Assembly: GCA_027405735.1 (NCBI GenBank)
Contig: JAPEHQ010000001.1
Span: 6,696,001-6,760,000, forward strand
From: Mucor racemosus
Taxonomy: Eukaryota > Mucoromycota > Mucoromycetes > Mucorales > Mucoraceae
Reading direction: 5' to 3'
Length of the DNA stretch: 64,000 nucleotides
Part shown: positions 37,527-49,700 of the stretch, in pieces
Layout: every line of letters starts with the position of its first letter
How positions within the stretch are numbered: the first letter of the stretch is position 1
Translations under genes and position numbers: made by a program
The notes under the pieces: generated by a model
Seen by the model: only the letters and a program-made list of their open reading frames with translations
Databases searched by the model: none
What the model was told of the DNA's origin: nothing

Positions 37527-38760
37527 TACTCTCATGTAAATTAATACATTAATTTTTTGTATTCACAAGAAAGATCCAACTAAAAAATACCCTACATTTT
37601 TTGTTCCAATAAAAAATATTGATTTTTCGTCAAGATAATCAAAATAATGGTTTATATTACAGACTAGGACCTATGATAACTGGGTTCCAAAACCGATTTG
37701 AAAAAAATGATCGAAAATGGGTAAAACAAAACAAAAATGTTTAATAACTCATGAACGGCAAAGCACGTTGAAGTAGCATATCAGATGTTTTTTGTACAAT
37801 TTTAGATTCTGCATTCAGCTAAGCAAAATTTAGACAAATGATTTACATTACATTTTACGTAAAATGCGACTGAAAATTTGGAGGTTTTCTGAAGGTACAC
37901 ATCATTTTTTATAAACATATTTTAAATATAATTAATTGAAATGATGCACAAAAACATTATCTATCGATCGAGCCACTGCTGAATTATTTAGCTGCATTTT
38001 TCGTAAAGGAAATAAGAATTTGGCCAATTTTTTTTTCAAATTCAGAATTTGGGATGAGGGTATATAAGGGAAAAATGGAAGCTAGAGATGGAGGTACCTT
38101 TTAGTACACATTTTTGAGGGTATCTCCACGAAAAATCAATATTTTGAAAAAAACTAAATCGGATCCGAGAGAACTCAACGAGGCCGATAACATAAATGCA
38201 AAAAAAATGTTTCTCAATTTAACCAATATTTTGAAATCTACTATAGAAATGCCAAAAAAATGAAAAAAAAATAAAGGTGCTCGGAATTTTTTTATATTCA
38301 AATATGTTATAGAGCACTTCAAAACAAGTAAGTTTTATTATTAAAAAGTGTTAGTATAGCTTAATTTTTTCTAGAGATATGAAGCCTCAAACTTTACAGT
38401 CCTTTAGCAGTGAAATACGCGTAAAAAATCTGAAACATTAGCACTGAAAAATTAATACCAACTGCAAAAAATAGGATATTTCCGGATACTTGTTTTAGGA
38501 TTAAAGCTGATCATCTCAGGTACATTGGCATATAATTTTTTCTTGGTGTTATTTAGTGAAAAATAAAGTAGAGCAGGGATGAAAAGTGAGACCCAGTTTT
38601 CAAGGAAAAAGCAATGAATTTTACGTGTTCTGAACTCTTTCGTGAGATGTAGAATAAATTCAAGGACAAGTAGCATAATGCGACCAATTCGTACCTATTA
38701 TGTAGTATCTAAGGTATATCCTAAAAAGTGTATAGTATAGGGTTAGTTATAGAAAAGAGG
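37527..38760 (+). repeat. Dispersed repeat R2, copy 1
   Basis: About 1.2 kb that recurs in the same orientation at 57370-58620. Shared landmarks: 'aaaaaatattgatttttcgtc', 'gatgagggtatataaggg', 'atatctccacgaaaaatcaa', 'gagatatgaagcctcaaa'. Open frames inside are short and differ between copies, so no gene is called. No terminal repeats or target duplications could be defined. Confidence 0.7.
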
Positions 38761-39182
38761 GCATGCTCTTATTTTGAAGCTTGCAATTTTGAAGAATCAT
38801 TTCTTTGAATTTTAATTTCCCAGCAAGTATTATCGTTTTCGGTTTTCCCGGCTTTAATAATTTGTCGATTCAAAAGGACCATAACCATGATTGTCATGCT
38901 ATGACATGATTGTATTCATCAAAGCAAAAAATCAATGTCCTTGTTACGGAAAATACTATATTTTTTTTGTAATAATATTAAATGATATGAAATGTAATTT
39001 ATTTTTTTTGTTGTTAATTGCATTGATAAATGTTGAAAAAAAAAGTATAATATAAAGAAAGAGGTTTTGAACGGTATAAACAACCTAAAAGTTTAAATGT
39101 CAAACTTTTAGAAAAAATTGTAGCTTTGAAGAAATATATAACAGATGGATCAAAAAGAGAGGACAAGATGGATGCATACAAA
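38761..39182. other. Downstream region of the phosphate transporter
   Basis: AT-rich, no gene. Presumed 3' untranslated and termination region of the minus-strand transporter. Confidence 0.4.
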
Positions 39183-41623
39183 TTAATAACCAATGCCTGA
39201 CATGATACCATAACCAAGAGTAAAGATCAATACAGTACAAATGATACTAGTAGGAATACCAGTGATAATAAAATCCTTTGTAGTCAAATAAGGCTTGCCA
39301 GAAGGATCTTCAAGCATAATAGCCGACATGTTAGGGTAGCCAGAAACAGGCAAACCCATACCAGCAGAACATGCTAAGCCAGCGCCCATAACCAACAAGT
39401 TGGGATGAGGAATAGGCAACTGTTGACCAACTTCTTGAACAATAGGTACAATAATAAGAGCAGCGACTGTATGAGAAACAAAGGTAGCGAAAACCAAAAT
39501 AAGGAAACAGAAAATAGCTAAAATAGCAATGACAGGTAAATCAGCAATACCGTCCTTGAGACGAAGAGCAATATCTTGCAATAAACCAGAAGATGTAACG
39601 GCATTACCAAGAGCCATACCACCTTGAGCCAATACAACAACAGACCATAAAAAGTTGTTGAGATCATCCTTGTTCAAAATACCAGTACCAAAGAAGACAA
39701 AAAGAGGAATAGCAGCAATGATACCAGTATCACCAATAGCATATTCAATGGAAGACTCAGCACACCAGAGAGCAATGGTAGCAAGAGCAGTGAGACAAAC
39801 AAATACTTGAGTCTTTGTGATCTTTTCCTTGGTAGGCTTAATAGTATTCAAATGAGGAGTATCTCTAGCAGGCTTATAGACAAGCAATAAGAGACCCCAA
39901 CAGACAAACATAGATAAGATGGAAATAGGTAAAGCAGCAGCAAACCAAAGACCCCAACCAGGATTGGGATCAATATATTGAATGGTGACAATATTTTGAG
40001 GAGAAGAGATAGGAGATGTCATACCACCAATACAGCTAGAAAGGGCAATGCCGAGAATCAAACAGGGTGCGACACGAGATCTATCAGGCAAAGTACGAAG
40101 AATAGGGTCGATCAAGGAGAAACAGAGGACGGGGGTGGCAACATTAGAAATGAACATACTGAGGAAACCAGATACGAACATAATAGCCAACAATACCCAC
40201 ATGGGACGAGTACCGGCACGACTCAAAACATGTGAAGCAAATGCCTTGGCAATACCATATTTAGAAAGAGCGGCAGCTAAAGCAAAACCACCAAGAAGCA
40301 TCATAATGGTACCACTGTACATGGATTGGAAAACATTTTTGGAAGCAGCCTTGGCAGTCATTTGATTACCATCAGAATCGTTGATAATACCCAATGGTAC
40401 AATCAAAAATGGAATCAAGAGAGAAGTAGCATAAAGAGGAATAGCCTCAGTAGCCCACATAATAGCAGCAAAAATCAATAAAGCGAAACAGTAGTTTTCT
40501 TGACGATCACCGAAACAATCGACACAGAGAAGGATAATAAAAGCAGCAATAGAAATAGCAAAGCAAATGATTTGACGGAAAAGATCTGATTCAATAGTAT
40601 ATTTTGTAAAGGGGATCTTGTATGTTTTGGTGACCTTGGGTTCAACTAATTTAGTATCATTGACCCTGCGTTCTTGACGCACCATATCCTTCCAAACAGT
40701 ATTACGCTCAAATGTAACTTGATCACGCAAATGGCTCTTCATTTGACGAAGAGCGACAGTGCGATTACCACCACAGAAAGCATCAGCAAAGATGGTTTCA
40801 ATACGAGCAAGTTGTTCCTTGAGAACATTCATAGTTTCAGGCATAAAAGGTCTGCTATCCATAACCATTTTGTTGATATATTGTTCCTTTAAATTACATT
40901 CAAGCACTTTATCGTATTTCTTAAGAATTTTCTCAAAGGCAGTACGATTCAACTCAACATAAGACTCAAGCTCGGATAAGGAAATGTAGAGCAAGATTAA
41001 TTGAGAACGCAAATCTGTTAATTGTTCCATCAAGAAATCATCATCACGATCCATAGACATACGGGATTCAAATGATTGACGAGAAAGACGGCGAGAAGCA
41101 CGGGAAGCTCTTGAACCACGACGTTGAGGAGCAATTTGCTCAATTCTTTCAACAGGGTATCCAGTATCATCCTTTTCGCTCATAGCATTGGGAAAATGAC
41201 ACGTAGAATCAAGGTTTTCAAGAGGGGACAAATGGGGCTTGCCAGGATAATCGCCATCGTTATTGAGATCACCATTACTGTCAATTTCATTATCAATTTG
41301 ATCGAGCATGCCGTAAAGCTCAGATTCTTTTTGAGTGTAGAAATCAAACACTTTTTCAAGTTGTGTATCGAGAGCTGTCAAAAATCTTGCTTCACCATCT
41401 TGCTTATGTTCAAGAGACTTTTCGGGATCTTCATGAGCATTGATTTCCTCGACCTTTTCTTTTTCTAATTGGAAAATCAACTTTTTCAAAGTATCATAGC
41501 TATTAAAAAAAAAAAAATTTAGTCCAAATTTGGATAAAAAACCAAATCATTTGACACCTACTTGACATAATTATCAATCCACTCGGGCACTGCATTTAAT
41601 TGCAATGTATGTGAGAATCTCAT
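39183..41623 (-). CDS. SPX-domain low-affinity phosphate transporter (Pho87/Pho90/Pho91 family)
   Basis: Two exons on the minus strand: 41562-41623 and 39183-41499 (792 aa). The joined N-terminus MRFSHTLQLNAVPEWIDNYV then NYDTLKKLIFQLEKE is the SPX start, which senses inositol pyrophosphates. The SPX region extends to about residue 260 (helices including LIDLRSQLILLYISLSELESYVELN-type and the K-rich FEKILKKYDK). Then comes a DASS/SLC13-type membrane domain: hydrophobic helices from about 320 on, with GGFALAAALSKYGIA, FISNVATPVLCFSL, the SCIGGMTSPISSPQN loop, and the C-terminal SHTVAALIIVPI and CSAGMGLPVSGYPN. The order matches Na+- or H+-coupled phosphate carriers. Plasma membrane (Pho87/90) versus vacuole (Pho91) cannot be decided here. 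Confidence 0.93.
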
Positions 41624-42430
41624 TATAGATGGTCGATTCTTGAGTAATAAAAAAAGTAATAGTAATAAAAAAGAGAAAAATGAGGAATCTTCTGAAAAAG
41701 AATTTTAGAACGGTTTCTTATATATAAATTTTAGCAAAAAAAAAAAAAAAAATCTTTTTTTACATATTTTCGGATGATGAGCTATTTGGTTCAGCCGGAG
41801 CCTAGGTTTACCAGTTTTCCATCATCTAAAGAGTTTAATTAGCTGAATTAGGCAAGCTGAGGCCCTCGTTGATTGGCTTGTTATTTACCACACTACCTCA
41901 CATGTAGTAAATAACATGATTCAACTCGCTCTGGCACTCAAATTCAAGTTTATTTCTGAAAACAAGTAGAATTTCATAGAAATATGTCAAAATCGAATTA
42001 ATGGAATAACAATCAAATTTTGACGTTACATCATTTAGTTATTTTGGCCTACTTTTTTTGTTGGTTGGTGATGTCCTTACCTTTTTTGCTGCCATGGCTC
42101 CAACGCACGACTTATTTACATCAGTAATCAAATCAAGTTTTCCCTCGATTTTTCTATTTTTCCTGGTTTCAACTTATTAAAAGCAATATTTTAAAATACC
42201 TCTCTTTCGTGAAAAGCCAATCATACTTTACACGTGGGGGTAACATTGGTCTTTGAGATGTCTAAAGGTATTCAACTTGGCAAACCCCCACTTTTTAAAT
42301 TTTACCCTGATTGGGAAAATAGTTCGTTATCACGTTTGGAGAAATATATTTGTCTGAATTGTTGATGATATTATCATCGCAGATTTATTGATCAGACAAG
42401 GCTCACATTTGAATTTATCAATACAACAGT
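41624..42430. other. Intergenic region upstream of the transporter
   Basis: Transporter promoter side (41624-41850) then AT-rich DNA without a supported gene. Confidence 0.4.
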
Positions 42431-42469
42431 ATCTTCACCCTGAGACTGGTTGAGTCTCAGGGTGAAGAT
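42431..42469. repeat. Perfect 17-bp hairpin upstream of the Fanzor-like gene
   Basis: ATCTTCACCCTGAGACT (42431-42447), loop GGTTG, then AGTCTCAGGGTGAAGAT (42453-42469): all 17 pairs match. It is much more GC-rich than the surroundings. It lies about 290 bp before the first candidate start codon of the nuclease gene. Confidence 0.9.
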
Positions 42470-42519
42470 GCTGGGTTTGAGTTGCTTATACTGAAAAATA
42501 TGCAAGGACAGTAGTAGTA

Positions 42520-42541
42520 TTCACAAGTTTTGACTTGTGAA
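42520..42541. repeat. Second hairpin, 8-bp stem
   Basis: TTCACAAG (42520-42527), loop TTTTGA, CTTGTGAA (42534-42541). Perfect stem, 50 bp downstream of the 17-bp hairpin. Confidence 0.75.
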
Positions 42542-42755
42542 AAAACCTTTGACATGTTGGCAATAAGAGTCGCACAGTAGTTTGCTTCGGTTCATTTGTA
42601 TTAATAGCCCTTAAAAACACTATAAATAAAGAAAACTATCTTTTGATTCTCCTGTAGATTTACCTAATATATTAACTACTAAATAATAAATAATAAAAAT
42701 CTACATACTCGTCATCAATATTTTGCTTAAAGCATTATTTTTATACAAAAAAAAC

Positions 42756-45700
42756 ATGAGCTCCCCACCTCCTACCGAGAATAATATTTGTAAAAGACAT
42801 CTTATTGTTGAAGATGAAGAAGAAATCGAAGCAGAAATCGAAAACCAACATGTTCTCATGAATGCTGTAGATCAAAACCACCCAACGTTTGTATCTTATA
42901 CTAAAATTTTCACTAGGGTATGTACGGTATAATATCAAAACAACAAAGAAGCTCATATATCTGCAATTAACCTTTTTTAACAACTTGCGAACTTGACATT
43001 CTGCAAAACCAAATAAATCATTTGGATTGATTTGGCCCACAGCGTGAGCGAGGAAACCCCGCTGTTAGCCAACATTGAATGTATTAGTATCGACAACATT
43101 TGATCTTTCTTTTCTTCTTTGTCTATTGTAATAACATCTCAATGCACATAAAAAGAAAACAATTAAATATATACGTTCCTGGCACTACAAGGAGAAATTT
43201 ACCAGCAACTTTGGAAACACAAACAACTAGTCGTAGAAGAGCAACAACTGATGATGATGAAGCTTATATGAACTCGTTGAAAACTCAATTTAGACATAGA
43301 ATCATAAAGCATATCAAAACATGCCATGATGAAAACGAGTCTTTCGATGATTTATACAAAACATTGATGCAGTTAAAACAACTTCCAAGAGGTGTGGTCT
43401 CGAGCGCTGAACAGAGCATCAATGCTCCAGTAAATTCAATTGTAGTGTATCTAAATCGTGTAACAAGAACAACCAAAAAGAAAAGCATTGAACATTGGAA
43501 AGACTATGTAAAAGAAAATTTTGAATCCCTCAAAGATTCAGTAACGATACAAGAAGAATCCACTGCAGCTCAAGAAGGTATTGAAAAGCAAGAAGAAGTA
43601 GATGAAGAAGAACCGGAAGAAATAGATGATAATGAAGTAGAAGACGACATAGCACATAGAACTTGCTCCACATCCTTCTCATCAGTTATTCGAAAGGATT
43701 TGCCACAAAATTGTCTATCAGCATTCATTGGTACTATCAATAAAACTATTGAACAAGCTTCAGATTACTTAGCTGATTTCAGCAAGCAAGTAATGAAAAT
43801 GTTGCTGCTTTTCAAAGACAATCAATTTATCACAAATAGCGGCAATATTCAATTAGTGCACCAAGAGGGACAAAGTATCAATCCAGTGTTACCAGTAGGA
43901 TATCTACACGAGGATGTGATTGTGCCTAAGCCCTTAAATAGTCAATTCCTGCAGACTGATAGTCTGAAAGAAGAGTACAATGTATTATTCCAAGAGGCTC
44001 ACTTTGATCAAATCCATTCAACTTACTTTGGATCAAAAGGAATTAGCAAATCCACCCTGAATACGGCACGACTTCATAAAGCAATAGTAAATTTACTTGG
44101 GCGTGATGAGGAGAATGTTTACAATGATTTGTCGTCTCACGTTATGAAAATGGCAAGAAATGTTTATATCGCCAATTTCATGAATATGTGGGCAGATAAT
44201 ACAATCGTAAACAAAGCATTGAACAGGCTCTTGAATATTCTATTGATTGTCCATTTATCTCCTGCTCATGATCAAGAATTCAAGAAAAAACGTGAGGAGC
44301 TCAAAGGAAAGAATAAAGGAAAAAATAGACAGCCTCCTAACAACAATTGTGCCATTCCAGTAAACTCGATGTCACTCATCAACAAAACTTATAATGGACG
44401 CAGAAGGCTTTTCGCTGACGAGATTAAAAGAAGGAATTGTTATATCGAGAAAGGAGGAGATTGGGTTGTTAAGCAATGGAAAGCTAGCTTGTGTCAGCAA
44501 AGGCTGAACTCATATGCAGATGTTTTGCAAAGAGAGGTAAGATTGATGAACAATCGAATTGAACAAGTATATTAAACAACCTTCTTCTAGAAACAAAAGC
44601 GGCAAGTGAGACGAGAGCAGCAACGTCAACAAGAAGAAGAGCAAGGTATCAAAATGCAAGAAGCGTTGGTAGAAGAAGAGATTCAAGATGTTGACATGGA
44701 AAATATTTTGGTAGAAGAGGACACCTCGCGAAAAAGAATAAACCAGCTAAAGCAGATAACAAGAGCAGCTCTTTTTGAGGAAAAAACAATTTGCAAAGCA
44801 TATTTTGTTGGTAAATTGAGCAACATTAGCGACAAAGAAGTGGAGGTCATCTTGAAGATTATTAAATTTGTAAAGCCATACATGGCATCTAGAGCCACAT
44901 ACCATGTATTTTCACATCAAATTCCCTTTCTCTTGATGGTTAATCAAGTATTGCGTTCTGTTGGTTACCATGGGCAAGTGGTGAAATTGACCCCCATCAT
45001 TAGGCCTACAAATCTGCACGCGTTATGGATTGATGCTACTACATTACACTCTTTGTTTTGTGCTCGAAAGCTGGAACATAAGATGGTACTCCATGATTTC
45101 GAAGGGAACGTCATTCGTGCGGCTTCAGTTACGTCTCAAAAGGATGCTATGTTTAGTAGTTTTTTCGACATAGATCGTCTAAAAACAATATGTGCTGGCT
45201 ACGGGTTGCAATTCGCCTACCGTATGCATGTACTACCTGGACTTCAGTGTGTGAGAATCCTTGGTACTAGAAATTACCAAAAGCATAAACAGAAGAATAA
45301 ACAGCAACCTCCTGTGACTCAGACATCCACAAGAAGCAATGAGATCAGCAGCAGAATTGAAGCATTGATTGACCAGAAGACCACAATAGAGAAAAGGTTG
45401 AAGAACGCTCAAATTACACTTAATAAATATCTACTTGGTTCAGAAAGTGCTTCTCAACTGAAGAAAAAATGGAATGATGAAAATATAGATAGAGACTCGC
45501 TGCATAAAGAGATACAAGTGGCCAAGAAAAAGAAGAGACAATTGATTCAAGAAGTAGTGAAAGCAAAGCAAGAACTGTCCAGTGCCAATAATAACATCTA
45601 CAAGCAGAGATATGACGCTACCTCCTCTACTGAAAGAAGACAGATAATACCAGTCGAGCCCAACAAACCTTGCCATCACAAGGTGGAGGAGTGTATTATT

Positions 45701-46754
45701 GATCAAAAAGTAGATAAAGACCAACTTGTATTTTCAGGGACAGACAACGGTATTATTAATGTCAGGGAGACAGTTGCTTTTGGTGTCGATAGGTTGAAAT
45801 ATCATCTTCGTTTGTACAATCGCTTTCAAGTATTACAAGGTCAAGGTAATTTAATGCTCGTTGATATCTTGCTTGTGGCTAATTTTCAATGCACAAATTT
45901 TAGAAGACGCTTATATGGAAGAAAAAGAAGACGCTCAGTTGAAGAAATTGCCCACATCATTCAAGGTAAGGAGTGCCGCCCTCCGCCAACATAGTGGTCT
46001 TGCTTCTTTTTCGTCTTCGCTCAATAGAAGAAAGCGCCTCACAGTCTTAGGTCAAAATGTTGCTGATCTTGAAAGCGATCTTTCTGAGTCCAGTATACAG
46101 CAATGTGGTACAATTGATGAACTGGATGCAACATTCACTCGCCATTCTCAAGCAAAGTCATGTATTCGTCAATTTTACTTTTCAAGATCGACTGCTAATA
46201 AAAAAAGACGATTAGAATTAACGAAAAATCGATTTTATGATAGACTTGCATCAAAGGAACGAAAATTTACGAAAGTATCGTCCCCTATTATGTTTATTGG
46301 AGATCGTGGGCATGCAATCAGGTCTCCTATTAAAGGACATTTGCGATTTGGTGGATATTGGAAAGAACTGAGACATTCTCGATATACGCCTACATTGATT
46401 ACTAATGAACACAACAGTTCTCAGACCTGCCTTTGGTGTTTCAGCAAATTATCACATCCGTATACTGCAAAAGATGGTACAGTCAAGAAGACTAATGGGT
46501 CATTCATTTGTTTGAACGATGCCTGCCCAAATAAGTCTGTCGTCATGAGCAGGGATTGTCTTTCTGCATTAGCGATTGGCCTCGCTGGTGCTGCTCAGCT
46601 TATGCTTGGTTACACCTTTCCTTGCTTTGATCCAAAAAACACAACAGCGAAACAAGCAATGTTTTCTCAATTAGCTCTGGCATTTTCGGATAGAAAACAG
46701 CAGACAAGCTGGCCCTCCGTTGGGGGTAGTACGACGAGAGCTTCGGCTCTTTGA
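42756..46754 (+). CDS. TnpB/Fanzor-like RNA-guided nuclease candidate
   Basis: Well-supported exons: 43142(or upstream)-44536, 44591-45845, 45904-46754 (1166 aa from 43142). A likely extra 5' exon is 42756-42916 (MSSPPPTENNICKRH ... SYTKIFTR, donor GTATGT), but its junction is unresolved. The last 320 residues look like a TnpB-type RuvC core: QLVFSGTDNGIINV with Asp850 (RuvC-I), IMFIGDRGHAIRS then IKGHLRFGGYWKE with Asp1017 where RuvC-II Glu would be expected, TNEHNSSQTCLWCF with a CX2C...CX4C zinc ribbon (Cys1059, 1062, 1086, 1091), and MSRDCLSALAIG with Asp1101 (RuvC-III). Fanzors are eukaryotic relatives of TnpB that cut DNA guided by an omega-RNA. The roughly 850-residue N-terminal part is acidic and coiled-coil-like and unlike the short TnpB wedge. 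The frame is intact across three exons, so the gene is probably expressed. Activity is inference. Confidence 0.7.
46736..46754 (+). ncRNA. cUUCGg tetraloop hairpin over the stop codon: omega-RNA candidate
   Basis: AGAGC (46737-46741), TTCG, GCTCT (46746-46750), extended by a G-T pair, ends one base before the TGA stop (46752-46754). C(UUCG)G is an unusually stable RNA tetraloop. TnpB and Fanzor guide RNAs overlap or follow the 3' end of the nuclease ORF, so this position is suggestive. Only the hairpin is seen; an RNA gene is inference. Confidence 0.35.
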
Positions 46755-49700
46755 GGTAAGTTTATATTCATTAGACATAACTCAATACTAAATCAATTCG
46801 TTTTTAATCTTCTAAATTCAAATTCACCTTTGGTGAGTAAAATCCTTCTACATTTGTTACCCAGTCAACTAATCAAATCTCTCTTTCCTTTTTGAACTAC
46901 TTAGCTTGCTATACCCTCTCAGTAAAACGTAGTTGGTTGGCCAAGCGGCTAAATTTTCCCATTTTTTCATGTGGCTTAATATTTCATAAAATTGTATTGC
47001 TTCGGTTTAATCAGCATCTGCGGCATAAAGCCAAGCTTTTTCATACTTGTAATAATTTTGATAAACATTCTCTCCAATATATACACAAAATGAACATGAT
47101 GCCAATTGGTTTAGTTTGATATCAATTTCTAGATTGCATTTCCTCTCAAATCTAATGATTTGGCGTATTTAATAATTTTTTGACATGTAAAATCCATATA
47201 TATATTGTGATCACAACAATATAAAAATTATGTCTTTAGGTATACCACGTGCCTATATTTCCAAGCAAAACAATCAATACTACTTGACATGAGTTTCAAT
47301 TATTCATCTCGCAAGTTTTTTTTATAGAAAGGTTTTTCAGCCTTGTTTGGCCCACCACTCAATATGCTTGAAATATATGAAAGATCTAGTTTGTAAATTA
47401 TGTTATATATGTGAATTTATTTTTATTACTGTACTAAGCAAATTAATCATGCAGTATGCGTATATAATATCTATGTATATTCTGTAATCTTGTAATTCAT
47501 CGCAATAAGATCTTGCCATCGATTTGAACTGGATTTCCAGAAATTTTGATAAATTTTACCATTTGAAGATCTATCCTAATAATAGCACATGAGGTAAGTA
47601 ATATATAATCTATTCTCCAATGTTTCAATTGCACGATAATAGCATAGCATATTTTTTGATAATTACTACCTCATAGTGTTTTTAAATAGTTAAATCATTG
47701 CTATTTAAGCACCCAAATAACACTTAACAGTTTCTAATCTATGCTTTGCATTAAATTAATACCTACGTTATGTGTCTCAGCTTTCCAAAATCGATCATGG
47801 CTCAAGCTGAATTCACAACTAAAATAGCGTTGTATCACCCAAAAATGCATGAATCAGCACTTTTTTTTTTTTTGAAAAAGATCATCCTTATACATTTATC
47901 ACAAGCTGTATCAATTAAGTACATTTATCAATATATCTTTTGTCCGTAATTTGTTCCAAGTCAGGTAACTCAAGCGTTGCCAGTAGTGTGGTTGAAAGAA
48001 ATCACCTACAGTACAAAACTTTAAAGCGCGCCACACGCTTAAAAACATAAGAATTAAAGAAAGTTGCTACAAAAGCATACCTAACGACATTCAAACGGCA
48101 CAAAATTTGTCTTAAAAGATGCGCTAGACTTTTATTGACATTTTGATACCATGTTTGCTTAGTTTACGTGGAATTTTTGTAGTTTTCAATCTGACATGGG
48201 ATATCTGACAACTTTCTAACCGACTTTTTTCAGAAAAGTGTTTTTCAAAATCGGAGCGAGCATTATCTAAGCATGCTACAGACTTACAAAAAGTATCATT
48301 TTAAAGCCAAGATGCACGAAATTATATTCAAAATTATTTGGTTAATTTATCATGTATATTGATGCTGTTATTAACCTTTAAAGTTGGGCTTTTTGTCAAG
48401 AAAACGCGTAAATGTTGATATTCGCTTTTTTAGTAACTGCGTTTAAATTTTGTGAGCTGCTGCTGCTTCTACCAAAAATGCTTGGATTTCTTGATTTAAG
48501 AGTAGAATGCATATCAAGCACAATTTTGTCTACTGTTTACTATATTCTACGTATGTGTGCTCAATTTGCACTAAGTTTAAGCTAAAATCGATGGGAAATT
48601 GCTTGGATGATCTCTTAGAAGGAACGAAAGCCAGTGACATTCATCTAATTTTAACGTACTTTAAAGAGTTTTAAGCCCTTAAAACTGCTTGATTAATAAA
48701 AAAAACAAGCAACCATAATATTGTTCAACATCTGAAAGACGTCTCTGCATTTTTTTCATGTCGAAAAAACCGCCATATATAGTTACTCAGATTACGACTA
48801 AAACAGCATCATTGACTTAATTAAACCTAATTGAGCTTTTTTAAAAAACAAAAGATACCCATAGATACTTTGAATGTCTTTATTTACTTTTTGTTTTCAT
48901 ATTTCTTGTTTCGTCAATCGAAATCTGATACAATAATCGCTTAAAGTATAGCCGAATATCTATTATAATTTAAATGCAGATCCATGCTTGTTGAAGATTC
49001 ATGGCACATGACACCACTGTAAATTGAATCAAATTGCGTATACATATGAGAATATACAAAGTTTATTATCAAATATAAACAAAAGGAATAAATATGTGTG
49101 GGGTACATGTGATAATGCGTGCCTGGCCATTTATAAACATATTTGAGCCTGTTATTTACTCCAAAGTAATTATTACCATTTGTATTTCTGAGTGGTATCA
49201 CAATAGCACCAATATGATCATTTGTAAATAAGGCATTAAGTGATATTATTAGAAACTTGAAAAAAAGCTAACTGTGATAGGGTCAAACCTTCTTTTATTC
49301 TGCAATCCCTTTTCTTTACATATAATCCTGGCACAAGGAGATTATCAATGGAAAAAAAATTAAATCTTTGTCATTTCTTATTCAATTATCAACAAAACTG
49401 CATATGCAAATTATCGCATACATAAGCGGCCATTATTTTATTCTCCTTTTTAAATATTTTAAATTGATTAACAAGAAAGAAAATCAGATTACGTATTTAA
49501 GAATTTATATTATTATAGATATTCGTTGTACATGGGCATATAACATTTACAAACAAGAAGAATAACTTTAACTTCTAGAAGCACAAAATGGTTAGATAAC
49601 CTGTTGATGCTCATTGTAACAAGGAAATAACTCCGGATTTTAGTAAATATCTGAATTTTGGTTAGTGCAAATCGATGAGCTTTATAAGCAATAAAGCCGT

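Noticed and set aside
28400..38760. CRISPR-like or satellite array
   Set aside because: Repeats are dispersed, long and unevenly spaced; no regular repeat-spacer pattern.
46928..46955. 'ggttggccaagcggctaaa' resembling a tRNA-Leu/Ser D-arm
   Set aside because: No downstream B box or acceptor stem; chance match.
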